64,000 nt of DNA from Mactra quadrangularis (taxonomy: Eukaryota > Mollusca > Bivalvia > Venerida > Mactridae). Numbering within the stretch: the stretch's first letter is position 1; the number at the start of each line of letters is the position of its first letter. The stretch is from NCBI GenBank assembly GCA_025267735.1, contig CM046307.1:2155258-2219257 (forward strand), in the 5' to 3' direction. The position numbers and the translations under genes are program-made. The notes below the pieces were generated by a model. That model did not search any database. It saw only the letters and a program-made list of their open reading frames with translations, and was not told where the DNA came from. Below, in pieces: positions 51,201-61,607 of this stretch.

Positions 51201-54200
51201 TACAGTCTGTAGATGGTCAGTAACATACAGTCTGTAGATGGTCAGTAACATTCTGTAGTTGTTCAGTAACATTCTGTAGATGGTCAGTAACATTATGTAG
51301 ATGGTCAGTAACATTCTGTAGTTGTTCAGTAACATTCTGTAGATGTTCAGTAACATTCTGTAGATGGTCAGTAACACACAGTCTGTAGATGGTCAGAAAC
51401 ATACAGTCTGTAGATGGTCAGTAACATACAGTCTGTAGATAGTCAGTAACATACAGTCTGTAAATGGTCAGTAACATTCTGTAGATGGTCAGTAACATTC
51501 GGTAGATGGTCAGTAACATTCTGTAGATGGTCAGTAACATACAGTCTGTAGATGGTCAGTAACATACAGTCTGTAGATGGTCAGTAACATTCTGTAGTTG
51601 TTCAGTAACATTCGGTAGATGATCAGTAACATTCTGTAGATGGTCAGTAACATTCTGTAGATGTTCAGTAACATTATGTAGATGGTCAGTAACATTATGT
51701 AGATGGTCAGTAACATTCAGTCTGTAGATGGCCTGTAACATTCTGTAGATGGTCAGTAACATCATGTAGATGGTCAGTAACATACATTCTGTAGATGGTC
51801 GGTAACATTCATTCTGTAGATGGTCAGTAACATTATGTAGATGGTCAGTAACATTCATTCTGTAGATGGCCTGTAACATTCTGTAGATGGTCAGTAACAT
51901 TATGTTGATGGTCAGTAACATACATTCTGTAGATGGTCAGTAACATTCTGTAGATGGTCAGTAACATTCAGTCTGTAGACGGCCTGTAACATTCTGTAGA
52001 TGGTCAGTAACATTCTGTAGATGGTCAATAACATTATGTAGATGGTCAGTAACATTATGTAGATGGTCAGTAACATTATGTAGATGGTCAGTAACATTCT
52101 GTAGATGGTCAGTAACATTCTGTAGATGGTCAGTAACATTCAGTCTGTAGATGGCCTGTAACATTCTGTAGATGTTCAGTAACATTCTGTAGATGGTCAG
52201 TAACATACAGTCTGTAGATGGCCTGTAACATTCTGTAGATGTTCAGTAACATTCTGTAGATGGTCAGTAACATACAGTCTGTAGATGGCCTGTAACATTC
52301 TGTAGATGTTCAGTAACATTCTGTAGATGGTCAGTAACATACAGTCTGTAGATGGCCTGTAACATTTTGTAGATGGTCAGTAACATTATGTAGATGGTCA
52401 GTAACATTCGGTAGATGGTCAGTAACATTATGTAGATGGTCAGTAACATACAGTCTGTAGATGGTCAGTAACATTATGTAGATGGTCAATAACATTATGT
52501 AGATGGTCAGTAACATTATGTAGATGGTCAGTAACATACAGTCTGTAGATGGTCAGTAACATTCTGTAGATGTTCAGTAACATTCTGTAGATGGTCAGTA
52601 ACATACAGTCTGTAAATGGTCAGTAACATTATGTAGATGGTCAGTAACATTCTGTAGATAGTCAGTAACATTATGTAGATGGTCAGTAACATTATGTAGA
52701 TGGTCCGTAACATACAGTCTGTAGATGGCCTGTAACATTCTGTAGATGGTCAGTTACATAATGTAGATGGTCAGTAACATATATTCTGTAGATGGTCAGT
52801 AACATTCTGTAGATGGTCAGTAACATTCTGTAGATGGTCAGTAACAAACTGTCTGTAGATGGTCAGTAACATTCTGTAGATGGTCAGTAACATTCTGTAG
52901 ATGTTCAGTAACATTCTGTAGTTGGTCAGTAACAAACAGTCTGTAGATGGTCAGTAACATTCTGTAGATGGTCAGTAACATTCTGTAGATGTTCAGTAAC
53001 ATTCGGTAGATGGTCAGTAACATTCTGTAGATGTTCAGTAACATTCGGTAGATGGTCAGTAACATTCTGTAGATGTTCAGTAACATTCTGTAGTTGGTCA
53101 GTAACATACAGTCTGTAGATGGTCAGTAACATTCTGTAGATGGTCAGTAACATTCGGTAGATGGTCAGTAACATTCTGTAGATGGTTAGTAACATACAGT
53201 CTGTAGATGGTCAGTAACATTCTGTAGATGGTCAGTAACATTCTGTAGATGGTCAGTAACATACAGTCTGTAGATGGTCAGTAACATTCTGTAGATGGTC
53301 AGTAACATTATGTAGATGGTCAGTAACATTCTGTAGATGGTCAGTAACATTCTGTAGATGTTCAGTAACATTCGGTAGATGGTCAGTAACATTCTGTAGA
53401 TGTTCAGTAACATTCTGTAGTTGGTCAGTAACATACAGTCTGTAGATGGTCAGTAACATTCTGTAGATGGTCAGTAACATTCGGTAGGTGGTCAGTAACA
53501 TTCTGTAGATGGTTAGTAACATACAGTCTGTAGATGGTCAGTAACATTCTGTAGATGGTCAGTAACATTCTGTAGATGGTCAGTAACATACAGTCTGTAG
53601 ATGGTCAGTAACATTCTGTAGATGGTCAGTAACATTCTGTAGATGGTCAGTAACATTCTGTAGATGGTCAGTAACATTCTGTAGATGGTCGGTAAAAATG
53701 TATAGATTGTCAGTCAAATTCTATTGATGGTCAGTAGAATTTTAAAATAATAAATTAGTTGATTTAACAAGTGATATAATTTAACATAGATGAATTATCC
53801 ATCAACTTTTGCTATTTACAATTATAGTTTTATCAATCCTAATTTTGAAAACATTATTTGAACATAAGTTAGAACTTCCAAAATAATTACCGAGCATAAC
53901 TCTTTCCATTTTGCGGTTAAAGCTGTCTCATCTTCCCACACACTTCCACTATGCGCCAACTGAAATATATATACAAACACATGAAAATATATTGTCTTAA
54001 GGGTCGATTCTATGATAATCAGTGACTTTGACTTAAATTTTAGAATTATAGAGTTTTGCTACAGCTTTCAGAGGAAGAAACATCTTTATATATTAACTAT
54101 AGCTATATAGTTTTGAGTATACATAACAACGACACTTTCAGCAGTAGGTGAGACAATGACCGTAGCAAATTGTTCATTAATAAACCTGACAACATAAGTT

Positions 54201-56264
54201 GGTTCCTTCAGGAATTTGAATCCATGACCCATTAATATACTATCAGACACACAACATGACATGCTGTTATACGAGGGGTGTCCCAGTAAATCGTGTACTT
54301 TGTCCATAACTATTTTTCCTTACGTCACATGGTGATCATAATTTACAAGACTGCTTGATAGTCATATTTTTATACAAATTAGGCATTTAACCAATAAGAA
54401 CTTGCATTAAAGGCGTCATTTTGATGTTTAACCAATACAAGGTATGTGCATGCGGCGCAACCACTTTTGCAATTGAATATTCGTTCAAACTGAGTTCAAG
54501 TGAACAGCAAAATTTAAACTTAAATGTTTTAATTGCATTTTATTTTTACATAGACATTCACAGAAATTACTAATATATTATCACACCAAATCTCAGATCA
54601 TAAAATATGTACACAATAGTGAAATACGCATTTGAACTGAAACACAAAAATGTGACATCAACGAGATAAGGTGACGTCGAGACAAAATTGAGTCTATGTT
54701 ATTGCTACTCAGTTGCATAATCAGCCTGGCACAATATGGATGGGTAGAAATTTGAATTCAAACACATAGAATGATGAAAGGAATCATTAAGTATACCTTG
54801 TGCATACTACATATGGTAGAGAAGTTATTCATAGTGTAATATAGCCACTGAATTTATCGTACCAAACACTACTGAAAGTGTTATTCAATATTAAGTTGGA
54901 TACTTAACCCATAGACCATTAAATCATTGACCATACTGATATTTTTAGACTGATTTAACAATTTTGAAACAAAAGTAAGACAAAAACAAATTTATAAAGT
55001 TAATATGATGTAAATACATTGTCTGTATATGTCACTGTTCACAACAAGGCGAACTTGGAGAGTGAATAAAAATAATTTCAATGACCAGACGTCTTAATAT
55101 GACGTTGACTTGCGCCGCGTTCTCATACCTAGTGTCTTATAAATTGAAGCAAAACATTTGTTTTTTAATTAACCGTATAAAAATTTAGCATACTTACTCA
55201 CAACACATGCATTTAATGGCAGTTAAAAGTTGGAGCTAAAAGTGCGCGTACTTTTCTTGCAACAAACATAGTCCACGATTTACTGGGACACCCCTCGTAT
55301 ATTATCGTTTAAAGAAAATGAAATTTATTATACTTACATCATTTCTGCATTGTTTAAGTTTGGTGATGTATGCTTCCAATCGTACATCTTTAGGCTGAGG
55401 ATTTAACCATACTGGATCAGTAGAGGGACATAAACCGCATACATTTCTAAGTAAGCAGGTTAATAAGGTGATATCAAATTTATCCGATGATGGTGTGTTA
55501 TCAATAGGAGGTAGTAGGTCAAGTTGTTTCGGAGTAAGAATTTGTTTTGACACAAGTTGTTGAAACTTAGCTTTGTGAGAAGGATTGTTATCTAAATAAA
55601 CCTTGAAGTCGTTACCAACAACGTGATCAAACACTCTTCTTAACATATATGTTCCTACGTGTATGAGTAGGTATTCATATCTAAATACAAATATTTTATC
55701 TGAAATAAATAATGATTATTTGAATCAGATTTACCAGCGGTTTTAAATACACTATTAGTTAACTAGTTAACTATGAGTAGCGGCTTCTCACATGAACATA
55801 CATGTATACATAATAGCTTTATGTTCCAATACTATCCGACTACTTATCATCGACTAGGAACATTGTAAAAAATATCGAAATTAATGGAGATTCTAGCTTG
55901 TGTATTTGAACTCGGAACCTCCACATATACCACCGCATGATAATTTAAAATGATAGCAAAGAGGTAAGCTTTTATTTAATTTATCTATTGGTTTAAACTA
56001 AAAGAGACGTGTTAGCTGTATAGTTTACATAGTAGATAAAACATTTAACATTTTCTGTGCTTATAAAGAAATTAGTTTACTTGGCAAACTCGTACATGTA
56101 GAACAAAATACCTTGAGTGTTAAAAGATGTTGCAAACAGCGTAACAACATATATGAGCAATAAACCAATATGTTGGTAGGAAATTTTTTCTTACCTGGTC
56201 CAGGGTTACTTTCGACCCCAGCCATTAACAGAAGCATGCCAATAAATGATAAAGCTCCAGTCAT
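36510..56264 (-). CDS. HEPN-NACHT NLR-like receptor with N-terminal 2A-like signal
   Basis: Five-exon gene, join of 56195-56264, 55338-55654, 53891-53959, 45433-45655 and 36510-39259 on the minus strand, giving 1142 residues. All introns are GT-AG and the phases match (1, 0, 0, 1). Order: hydrophobic N-terminus ending in a 2A-like motif (1-23); DZIP3-type HEPN domain (about 25-205) with R127-x4-H132; linker; NACHT with Walker A GDAGVGKT (310-317), Walker B VIMDGLDEW and TTCRP (about 456); NACHT-associated winged helix ending FLHKSYLEFFAA (about 663); LRR-like tail (about 810-1142). By family analogy it is a cytosolic STAND receptor in which NTP-driven assembly activates an HEPN effector, plausibly an RNase or signalling module. 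No promoter was recognised. The intron content is almost wholly repeats. Confidence 0.8.
39665..40350. repeat. Imperfect inverted repeat, possible MITE
   Basis: The left arm (ACCCGGGATAAAAAATT, then TTAAATATATAGGGAAAACT) and the inverted right arm (AACCCGGGGATCCGGG, then TTAAATATATAGAAAAAACT) match over about 55 bp with gaps. The outermost ends are unclear. Confidence 0.45.
41459..42732. mobile_element. Pogo/Tigger-type non-autonomous element
   Basis: The left end CAGTCCATTCGCGTTCGCTC is repeated inverted at the right (GAGCGAACGCGAATGGACTG), with TA on both sides (41457-41458 and 42733-42734). CAGT ends and TA targets point to the Tc1/mariner superfamily, pogo-like. Just inside, GCTCGAG and AACGCG motifs recur (TTGAGCTAACGC, CTCGAGTTAACGC). 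No transposase. Interrupted by the element at 41603. Confidence 0.75.
41603..41893. mobile_element. 291-bp MITE nested in the pogo-type element
   Basis: The ends TCATTCGGAACAACCTCGGC and their inverse are nearly perfect over 20 bp. CGTCGTC flanks both sides (41596-41602 and 41894-41900) as a 7-bp direct duplication, which would suit an hAT-like or related transposase. Confidence 0.75.
43832..43899 (-). mobile_element. SINE 3'-domain fragment
   Basis: GATTAACGCTGTAGCACCAC, then ATTGTAAAGGTTATTTCACGG and CAACCTACTCACT, match the 3' domain of the SINE at 60231-60559 in the same orientation. The tRNA head is not found here. Confidence 0.6.
45190..45411 (+). CDS. Short hypothetical frame inside intron 4
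   Basis: 73 codons (MIIEMIGYYASRNGPRFCNC to YKYVAHNFKILIQ) on the strand opposite to the HEPN-NACHT gene, ending 20 bp from its exon 4. Its composition is more protein-like than the surrounding AT-rich DNA (FGADANKILELI, IWFWDEVTKHYKYV), but no family or splice signal was recognised. Could be chance or a fragment of an old insert. Confidence 0.2.
   Translation: MIIEMIGYYASRNGPRFCNCHFTKSDIIPLGASRFGADANKILELISESCIWFWDEVTKHYKYVAHNFKILIQ
45433..45655 (-). CDS. HEPN-NACHT gene exon 4: HEPN end and helical linker
   Basis: Acceptor TTTTCAG|ATTC, donor AGAG|GTAATA (phase 1). It encodes 74 residues from ILKELSRHCGFGGLQAEID to KPRLSDEDRR. LKELSRHCG and QAEID continue the HEPN fold in the family order (short helix, Gly turn, Q-EI-), and a charged helix (DDRLKEKFENDIKEW) follows, as usual between HEPN and NACHT. 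Confidence 0.8.
45656..49480. other. Intron 3 of the HEPN-NACHT gene, left part
   Basis: AT-rich. A degenerate tRNA-like box B (GGTTCG--GTTCTAATCC, minus strand, near 45870) may mark an old SINE. No protein-like frame is present. Confidence 0.45.
49490..53735. repeat. 21-bp minisatellite of about 200 copies in intron 3
   Basis: The core unit GTCAGTAACATTCTGTAGATG (21 bp) repeats for 4.2 kb, mixed with variants GTTCAG, ATTATG, ATTCGG and a longer CATACAGTCTGTAGATGG form. Because 21 is a multiple of three, minus-strand frames stay open and give spurious Asn-Val-Thr-rich or MLLTIYR-rich peptides up to 180 residues. Offset 1186 bp joins two near-identical stretches (about 49640-50724 and 50826-51910). 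Confidence 0.97.
53891..53959 (-). CDS. HEPN-NACHT gene exon 3: 69-bp HEPN exon
   Basis: Acceptor TATTTCAG|TTGG, donor TCG|GTAATT. It encodes 23 residues, LAHSGSVWEDETALTAKWKE then LCS, phase 0 at both ends. Its first codons LAH complete R-N-D-L-A-H with the end of exon 2. The following W-----W-EL spacing suits the C-terminal helices of DZIP3-type HEPN. Too short to be found by ORF length. Confidence 0.8.
54272..55297. mobile_element. Mariner-type non-autonomous element in intron 2
   Basis: The ends CGAGGGGTGTCCCAGTAAAT and the exact inverse at the right (ACTGGGACACCCCTCG) enclose 1026 bp, with TA on each side. No transposase frame. It fills most of the intron between HEPN exons 2 and 3. Confidence 0.85.
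55338..55654 (-). CDS. HEPN-NACHT gene exon 2: DZIP3-type HEPN, first part
   Basis: Acceptor ACGTAG|GA, donor AATGAT|GTAAGT. It encodes G-TYMLRRVFDHVVGNDFKVYL and on to CRND. The stretch LTPKQLDLLPP, then KFDITLLTCLLRNVCGL and LEAYITKLKQCRND, has the conserved pattern of DZIP3-like HEPN domains (P-QW-LL-P, FDITLL--LLRN, I-RLK--RN). The exon ends in phase 0 just after the Arg of the HEPN motif. Confidence 0.85.
56195..56264 (-). CDS. HEPN-NACHT gene exon 1: 2A-like signal sequence
   Basis: Starts at ATG 56264 (A at -3), with an in-frame TAG 23 codons upstream. It encodes 23 residues: MTGALSFIGMLLLMAG, then VESNPGP. The hydrophobic core reads as a signal peptide, and the end matches the 2A consensus D-(V/I)-E-x-N-P-G-P except that Gly replaces the Asp. 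The donor CCAG|GTAAGA splits a Gly codon (phase 1). In 2A peptides the ribosome skips the bond before the last Pro; whether this variant does so is unknown. The frame upstream is also open for 23 codons, so an earlier coding exon cannot be excluded. Confidence 0.72.
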
Positions 56265-56400
56265 TATGACACTGTCTTTAACTCTGATATCAACTAAGTC
56301 ATCACCACTTATCTCTGTACCTAATAAAGCATCCTATACTTTATGAATTTAGAATATTGTCAGTCTTTATATAACCTGGAAATAAATATAATACAGTGTA

Positions 56401-56985
56401 ACATAAGAATGTCATGTCACATCTTGTCTGGACTTTGTAACATAGAGACTTCAAGTAAATATATGTGTACCATTTATCATAAAGACACAATGTCACACTA
56501 TGTCTGTACCATGTAACATAGAGACTTCAAGTAAATATTTGTGTACCATTTATCATAAAGACACAATGTCACACTATGTCTGTACCATGTAACATAGAGA
56601 CTTCAAGTAAATATATGTGTACCATTTAATTTAAAGACACAATGTCACACTATGTCTGTACCATGTAACATAGAGACTTCAAGTAAATATTTGTGTATCA
56701 TTTATCATAAAGACACAATGTCACACTATGTCTGTACCATGTAACATAGAGACTTCAAGTAAATATTTGTGTACCATTTATCATAAAGACACAATGTCAC
56801 ACTATGTCTGTACCATGTAACATAGAGACTTCAAGTAAATATTTGTGTACCATTTATCATAAAGACACAATGTCACACTGTGTCTGTACCATGTAACATA
56901 GAGACTTCAAGTAAATATATGTGTACCATTTATCTTAAAGACACAATGTCACACTATGTCTGTACCATTTAACATTGAAATGTCA
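56401..56985. repeat. 76-bp minisatellite upstream of the HEPN-NACHT gene
   Basis: GACTTCAAGTAAATAT recurs at 56447, 56523, 56599, 56675 and 56751 (period 76 bp) and onward, about 7.7 units. The first unit is the most diverged. It starts about 140 bp upstream of the proposed start codon. Confidence 0.95.
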
Positions 56986-57100
56986 GGTTCTTGTTTTTTG
57001 TTTATATAAAATTATTAAAGAAGTAGTGTAATAATCTACGTATATATGTATAGTTGTATTTTGGTACAAAACTGCAACAGCTTTAATACAATTATGAAGA

Positions 57101-58925
57101 ATGTGACTGGTCATACTTATAGTATGATAACACGACTGTGTAACTAATGTGACTGGTCATATTTGTAGTATGATAACACGACTGTGTAACTAATGTGACT
57201 GGTCATACTTATAGTATGATAACACGACTGTGTAACTAATGTCACTGGTCATACTTATAGTATGATAACACGACTGTGTAACTAATGTGACTGGTCATAT
57301 TTGTAGTATGATAACACGACTGTGTAACTAATGTGACTGGTCATACTTATAGTATGATAACACGACTGTGTAACTAATGTCACTGGTCATACTTATAGTA
57401 TAATAACACGACTGTGTAACTTAAGTCACTGGTTATACTTGTAGTATGATAACACGACTGTGTAACTTAAGTCACTGGTCATACTTGTAGTATGATAACA
57501 CGACTATGTAACTTAAGTCACTGGTCATACTTGTAGTATGATAACACGACTGTGTAACTTAAGTCACTGGTCATACTTGTAGTATGATAACACGACTGTG
57601 TAACTTAAGTCACTGGTCAAACTTGTAGTATAATAACACGACTGTGTAACTTAAGTCACTGGTCATACTTGTAGTATGATAACACGACTGTGTAACTAAT
57701 GTGGCTGGTCATACTTATAGTATAATAACATGACTGTGTAACTAATGTCACTGGTCATACTTGTAGTATAATAACATGACTGTGTAACTAATGTGACTGG
57801 TCATACTTGTAGTATAGAAACATGACTGTGTAACTAATGTGACTTGTCACACTTGTAGTATGATAACACGACTGTGTAACTAATGTGACTTGTCACACTT
57901 GTAGTATAATAACACGACTGTGTAACTAATGTGACTGGTCATATTTGTAGTATGATAACACGACTGTGTAACTAATGTGACTGGTCATATGTAGTATGAT
58001 AACACGACTGTGTAACTAATGTGACTGGTCATACTTGTAGTATGATAACACGGCTGTGTAACTAATGTCACTGGTCATATTTGTAGTATGATAACACGAC
58101 TGTGTAACTAATGTGACTGGTCATACTTATAGTATGATAACACGACTGTGTAACTAATGTGACTGGTCATACTTATAGTATGATAACACGACTGTGTAAC
58201 TAATGTGACTTGTCATACTTATAGTTTGATAACACGACTGTGTAACTAATGTCACTGGTCATACTTGTAGTATGATAACACGACTGTGTAACTAATGTCA
58301 CTGGTCATACTTATAGTATAATAACACGACTGTGTAACTTAAGGCACTGGTCATACTTGTAGTATGATAACACGACTGTGTAACTAATGTGACTGGTCAT
58401 ACTTATAGTATAATAACATGACTGTGTAACTAATGTCACTGGTCATACTTGTAGTATAATAACATGACTGTGTAACTAATGTGACTGGTCATACTTGTAG
58501 TATAATAACATGACTGTGTAACTAATGTGACTTGTCACACTTGTAGTATGATAACACGACTGTGTAACTAATGTGACTTGTCATACTTATAGTATGATAA
58601 CACGACTGTGTAACTAATGTGACTGGTCATATTTGTAGTATGATAACACGACTGTGTTACTAATGTGACTGTTCATATTTGTAGTATGATAACACGACTG
58701 TGTAACTAATGTGACTGGTCATATTTTTAGTATGATAACACGACTGTGTAACTAATGTGACTGGTCATACTTATAGTATAATAACACGACTGTGTAACTA
58801 ATGTGACTGGTCATACTTATAGTATGATAACACGACTGTGTAACTAATGTGACTGGTCATATTTGTAGTATGATAACACGACTGTGTAACTAATGTGACT
58901 GGTCATACTTATAGTATGATAAAAT
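57101..58925. repeat. 46-bp minisatellite, about 40 units
   Basis: Unit GTGACTGGTCATACTTATAG, then TATGATAACACGACTGTGTA and ACTAAT; period 46 bp (57105, 57151, and so on). Two unit types alternate in blocks: ACTAATGTGAC in most of the array and ACTTAAGTCAC at about 57420-57665, with one more at 58335. Confidence 0.96.
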
Positions 58926-60230
58926 GATGACTGCATTATTGATGCTATAATGAAGAAAAATATTTGCTTTTAATGACTAGATCAACTTCATGAATACTTT
59001 GAGAGTATGAAAATCATTTGATGATCGATTGCATGCGTTAATATCTTCGTTTTGCTAAGTTAATTCGATTTAACAGTACAAAATTTGAAGTCAGTAGTGC
59101 ATTTTGTTCTTGCGACTTTTGTACAGACTAACCTAGATCTGTTGGACCATGCAGTTTGAAACCGGCCCATGACTTTATTACTCGGCGTATGCAAAAGATA
59201 CTGGCGTCATTTGAAAGAGCAAAGCCTTAGCTACACGTACATTATTAAATAAGTGAAATAAATGTATTTGTATTGGAGAAACTGGCCACTAAGTAAAAGT
59301 GGTTAAAAACTATCATTTTTATCATATATCTTATATGTATATAAAGTGTTATTGATTAGTCCAAAATAGTTAGTTTGTTTGTCCAAAATACTCGTAAACC
59401 GAATATTCTATTTTTAAATCAATAATACATGTATGTGCTAAATTTTTATCCTATGCCCAATTTGTAATCAGACGAATATCTAAATGCACAAAGTGGCCAC
59501 TATATTCATTATGACATAATAAAACTGTGATACACTAATGCGTGTCAACACTTATTTACCTATGATACAAAACAGTTAAACTACCTTCTATCAAGATCAA
59601 GTTGTTTGCTTTAAATATGGTTATATTATCTAGTTGAATGTGTAACGTTCTAGATATGTTGTGTTTGACTTGACTGAATGGTTTTAGATGTTGTTGGAAA
59701 AAAATCAATATTAAATCATGTAATATGTTACTGTGAACGTTTAGTGAATAAATAATTTCAATTATTCCATTTGCATATAAAATACATATTTATATTCACA
59801 ACTACTGGAATCAAACCAGGTTGTCAACCTTACTGCCCGTTGACGCAGCTTGTTCTGAATAGTACATGGAATAAAGAACTTGACAAAGACCAAATTGTAT
59901 GATGATTTTGTCATTTATTATACATATTTAATAAATGACGCATGTAATAAAACAATGATAAACAATATATGACATAAGTATTTACAATGCTGGGATAAGC
60001 AAATTTATTCCTTTTACAACTTAACTTTTTAGTGAAATCATTATAATCACATTTGCTTATCACAGCTTACAATAGTAAATAATACATAGTAAAACATGTA
60101 CTGAAAGAAGGTGGCGCAACCACAAAGCCATAAAAGTATTTTCATGGAAACATAAAATATACCGCGCCACATATAAAATACATATTTATTATTCAACAAA
60201 ACATGGATGTAATAAAATAGAGTAAGATTA
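58926..60230. other. AT-rich spacer
   Basis: No gene recognised. GGTGGCGC and GCGCCAC stand inverted at 60110 and 60173. Otherwise simple AT-rich DNA with one tRNA-like fragment (59801). Confidence 0.5.
59801..59852 (-). repeat. tRNA-like fragment, possible SINE remnant
   Basis: On the minus strand an A-box-like GCTGCGTCAACGGGCAG is followed by a good B box, GGTTTGATTCCAG. Stems are not convincing, so a working tRNA is unlikely. Confidence 0.3.
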
Positions 60231-60559
60231 GTTTGCTTGTTTGTTTGGTTTTATTTGTTTGGTTTAACGCCGGAGCAACACATTGTATAGGTCATATAAC
60301 GGCGGTCAGTCAACATACTCACTCCTCCTTGAAAGGCTAAATGTCTGGATTAAACTGTTAACCAACTGCTAAGCGCATACTTTCGTCTGTGACTGACAAC
60401 TGCCCTACATAATTAAAAATCATTTGTAGGAGGGAGAATGGCCGTAAGAATAATTTCATGACTCCACGAAAGTATGCCCCGCTCGGGAATCGAACCCACG
60501 ACCTCTCGATCAGATTAGTAGACTTGCTTGCTACTAACTGAGCTAGACGGGTGGCTTGT
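60231..60559 (-). mobile_element. tRNA-derived SINE with conserved 3' domain
   Basis: Minus-strand order: tRNA-like head with A box TAGCTCAGTTAGTAG and B box GGTTCGATTCC (60554-60476; tRNA-Lys-like overall), a body with two ACTTTCGT/ACGAAAGT motifs, a 3' domain (GTTGACTGACCGCCG to GCGTTAAACC, 60330-60262) and an AAAC-rich tail. Imperfect target duplications AAAATAAGTAAAATCA and AAAATAGAGTAAGATTA stand at the two ends. A relative of the 3' domain lies at 43832, and a shorter one (TTTAACGGCGCATCACCACA) at about 11970. Confidence 0.8.
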
Positions 60560-60621
60560 AAAATAAGTAAAATCAGTGCAAACACAAAAATACATTTAAT
60601 GGAAAAATATGGTAGAATATA

Positions 60622-61030
60622 TGTTATAGTCCAACAGAATTAACCTGAGCTTGAACTACCTAATTACAATAATTACACACTTCACTTACATTAAATCGTT
60701 TTCGAGTTTCAGTATGAGTGGGTACGGTTATACATGTGTTTATAACAACCGATGTGACTATAAATCAATTTATTAAAAGTGGCATGTTAGTGTACTTTTA
60801 ATTTTGAACACATTAGTTTGAGGGAAAACAAGTAAGTCAGCAATAATATGGCACGGTTTCAAAGTATTTATTCTTATGAAAACAACATTAATTGTTCAGT
60901 ACTTGTATTTTGCCGAAAACTTCCGATAAAGCGAGATTTACGAACGAAGACAAAACAGACTGTAAACACTGAGTTTAATATATTCATGCATAAAGTTCAA
61001 GCTCAGGTTTATTTTGTTGGACTATACATT
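60622..61030. mobile_element. TIR element, about 410 bp
   Basis: TATAGTCCAACAGAATTAAC and the following CTGAGCTTGAACT at the left are repeated inverted at 60997-61030 with two mismatches. The 81-codon frame at 60848 lies across its right end and is not a gene. Part of its interior (60850-60902) has a diverged second copy at 62571-62627. Confidence 0.75.
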
Positions 61031-61257
61031 TTATTCAGAACTCAAATGGGAATAATCCACCCCTTGATTTTACGTTTAACATTGATGACCTAGTAAGAAG
61101 TAAAGATAAAATGCCGGTTGGACAACTACTTGATTCTATCTGTTACTACTCAATTTAACTTAGTGCTCTACTTGGTGTGTCGTTAGCACGTTGCGGCGTT
61201 GATAGATTGATAAACATCAAAGTAAAGCCGACATTGCGCGAGTTGTATGGCGAGCAA

Positions 61258-61265
61258 TGACGTCA
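61258..61265. promoter_or_regulatory. CRE-type palindrome TGACGTCA
   Basis: A full CREB/ATF palindrome in a locally GC-richer stretch (61190-61290). No transcript start or gene is evident beside it, so a function is only suggested. Confidence 0.25.
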
Positions 61266-61607
61266 CAATACGAATACACACACCCAGGCTTAAATATTGA
61301 ATAATTGACTGGCTACTAATTGTCAAAAAATATAAACGCTCGATAAGTTTGCTTCATCGAGACAAAGTCTGCGTAAAATTAGAAATCAAAAGTAGATTTT
61401 CGAAAATACGCGAATTGTTTTTATAACTCGTCGAGAGGAAACAGCGTTAGTGTGAATGTACAACACTACTTGGAGTACATTTGTGATAGCAAAACCATAT
61501 TTACAGTTGTAATAAAGCAATTATTTTAAACTACACGCTCTGAACAGGTAAAAAATGCTACTGAAGACCTCAAACTTACCCTCCTTCGTACATTTTGTTT
61601 ATGTCGA

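Noticed and set aside
49578..53522. Minus-strand frames of 60-180 codons rich in NVTDHLQ/NVTEHLQ or MLLTIYR
   Set aside because: They arise because the 21-bp repeat unit is a multiple of three; several frames are open at once, there is no unique start or splice support, and DNA variants do not respect codon positions.
54086..54307. 73-codon minus-strand frame in intron 2 with a GGATTCAAATTCC B-box-like motif
   Set aside because: Partly within the mariner-type element end; the tRNA-like motif lacks an A box and stems, so neither a gene nor a SINE can be supported.
60476..60554. Functional tRNA gene
   Set aside because: A and B boxes are good, but the anticodon and acceptor stems do not pair, and the sequence continues into a SINE body and AAAC tail.
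60848..61093. 81-codon plus-strand frame
   Set aside because: It spans the interior and right inverted repeat of a TIR element, and part of the same sequence is dispersed at 62571 without an open frame.
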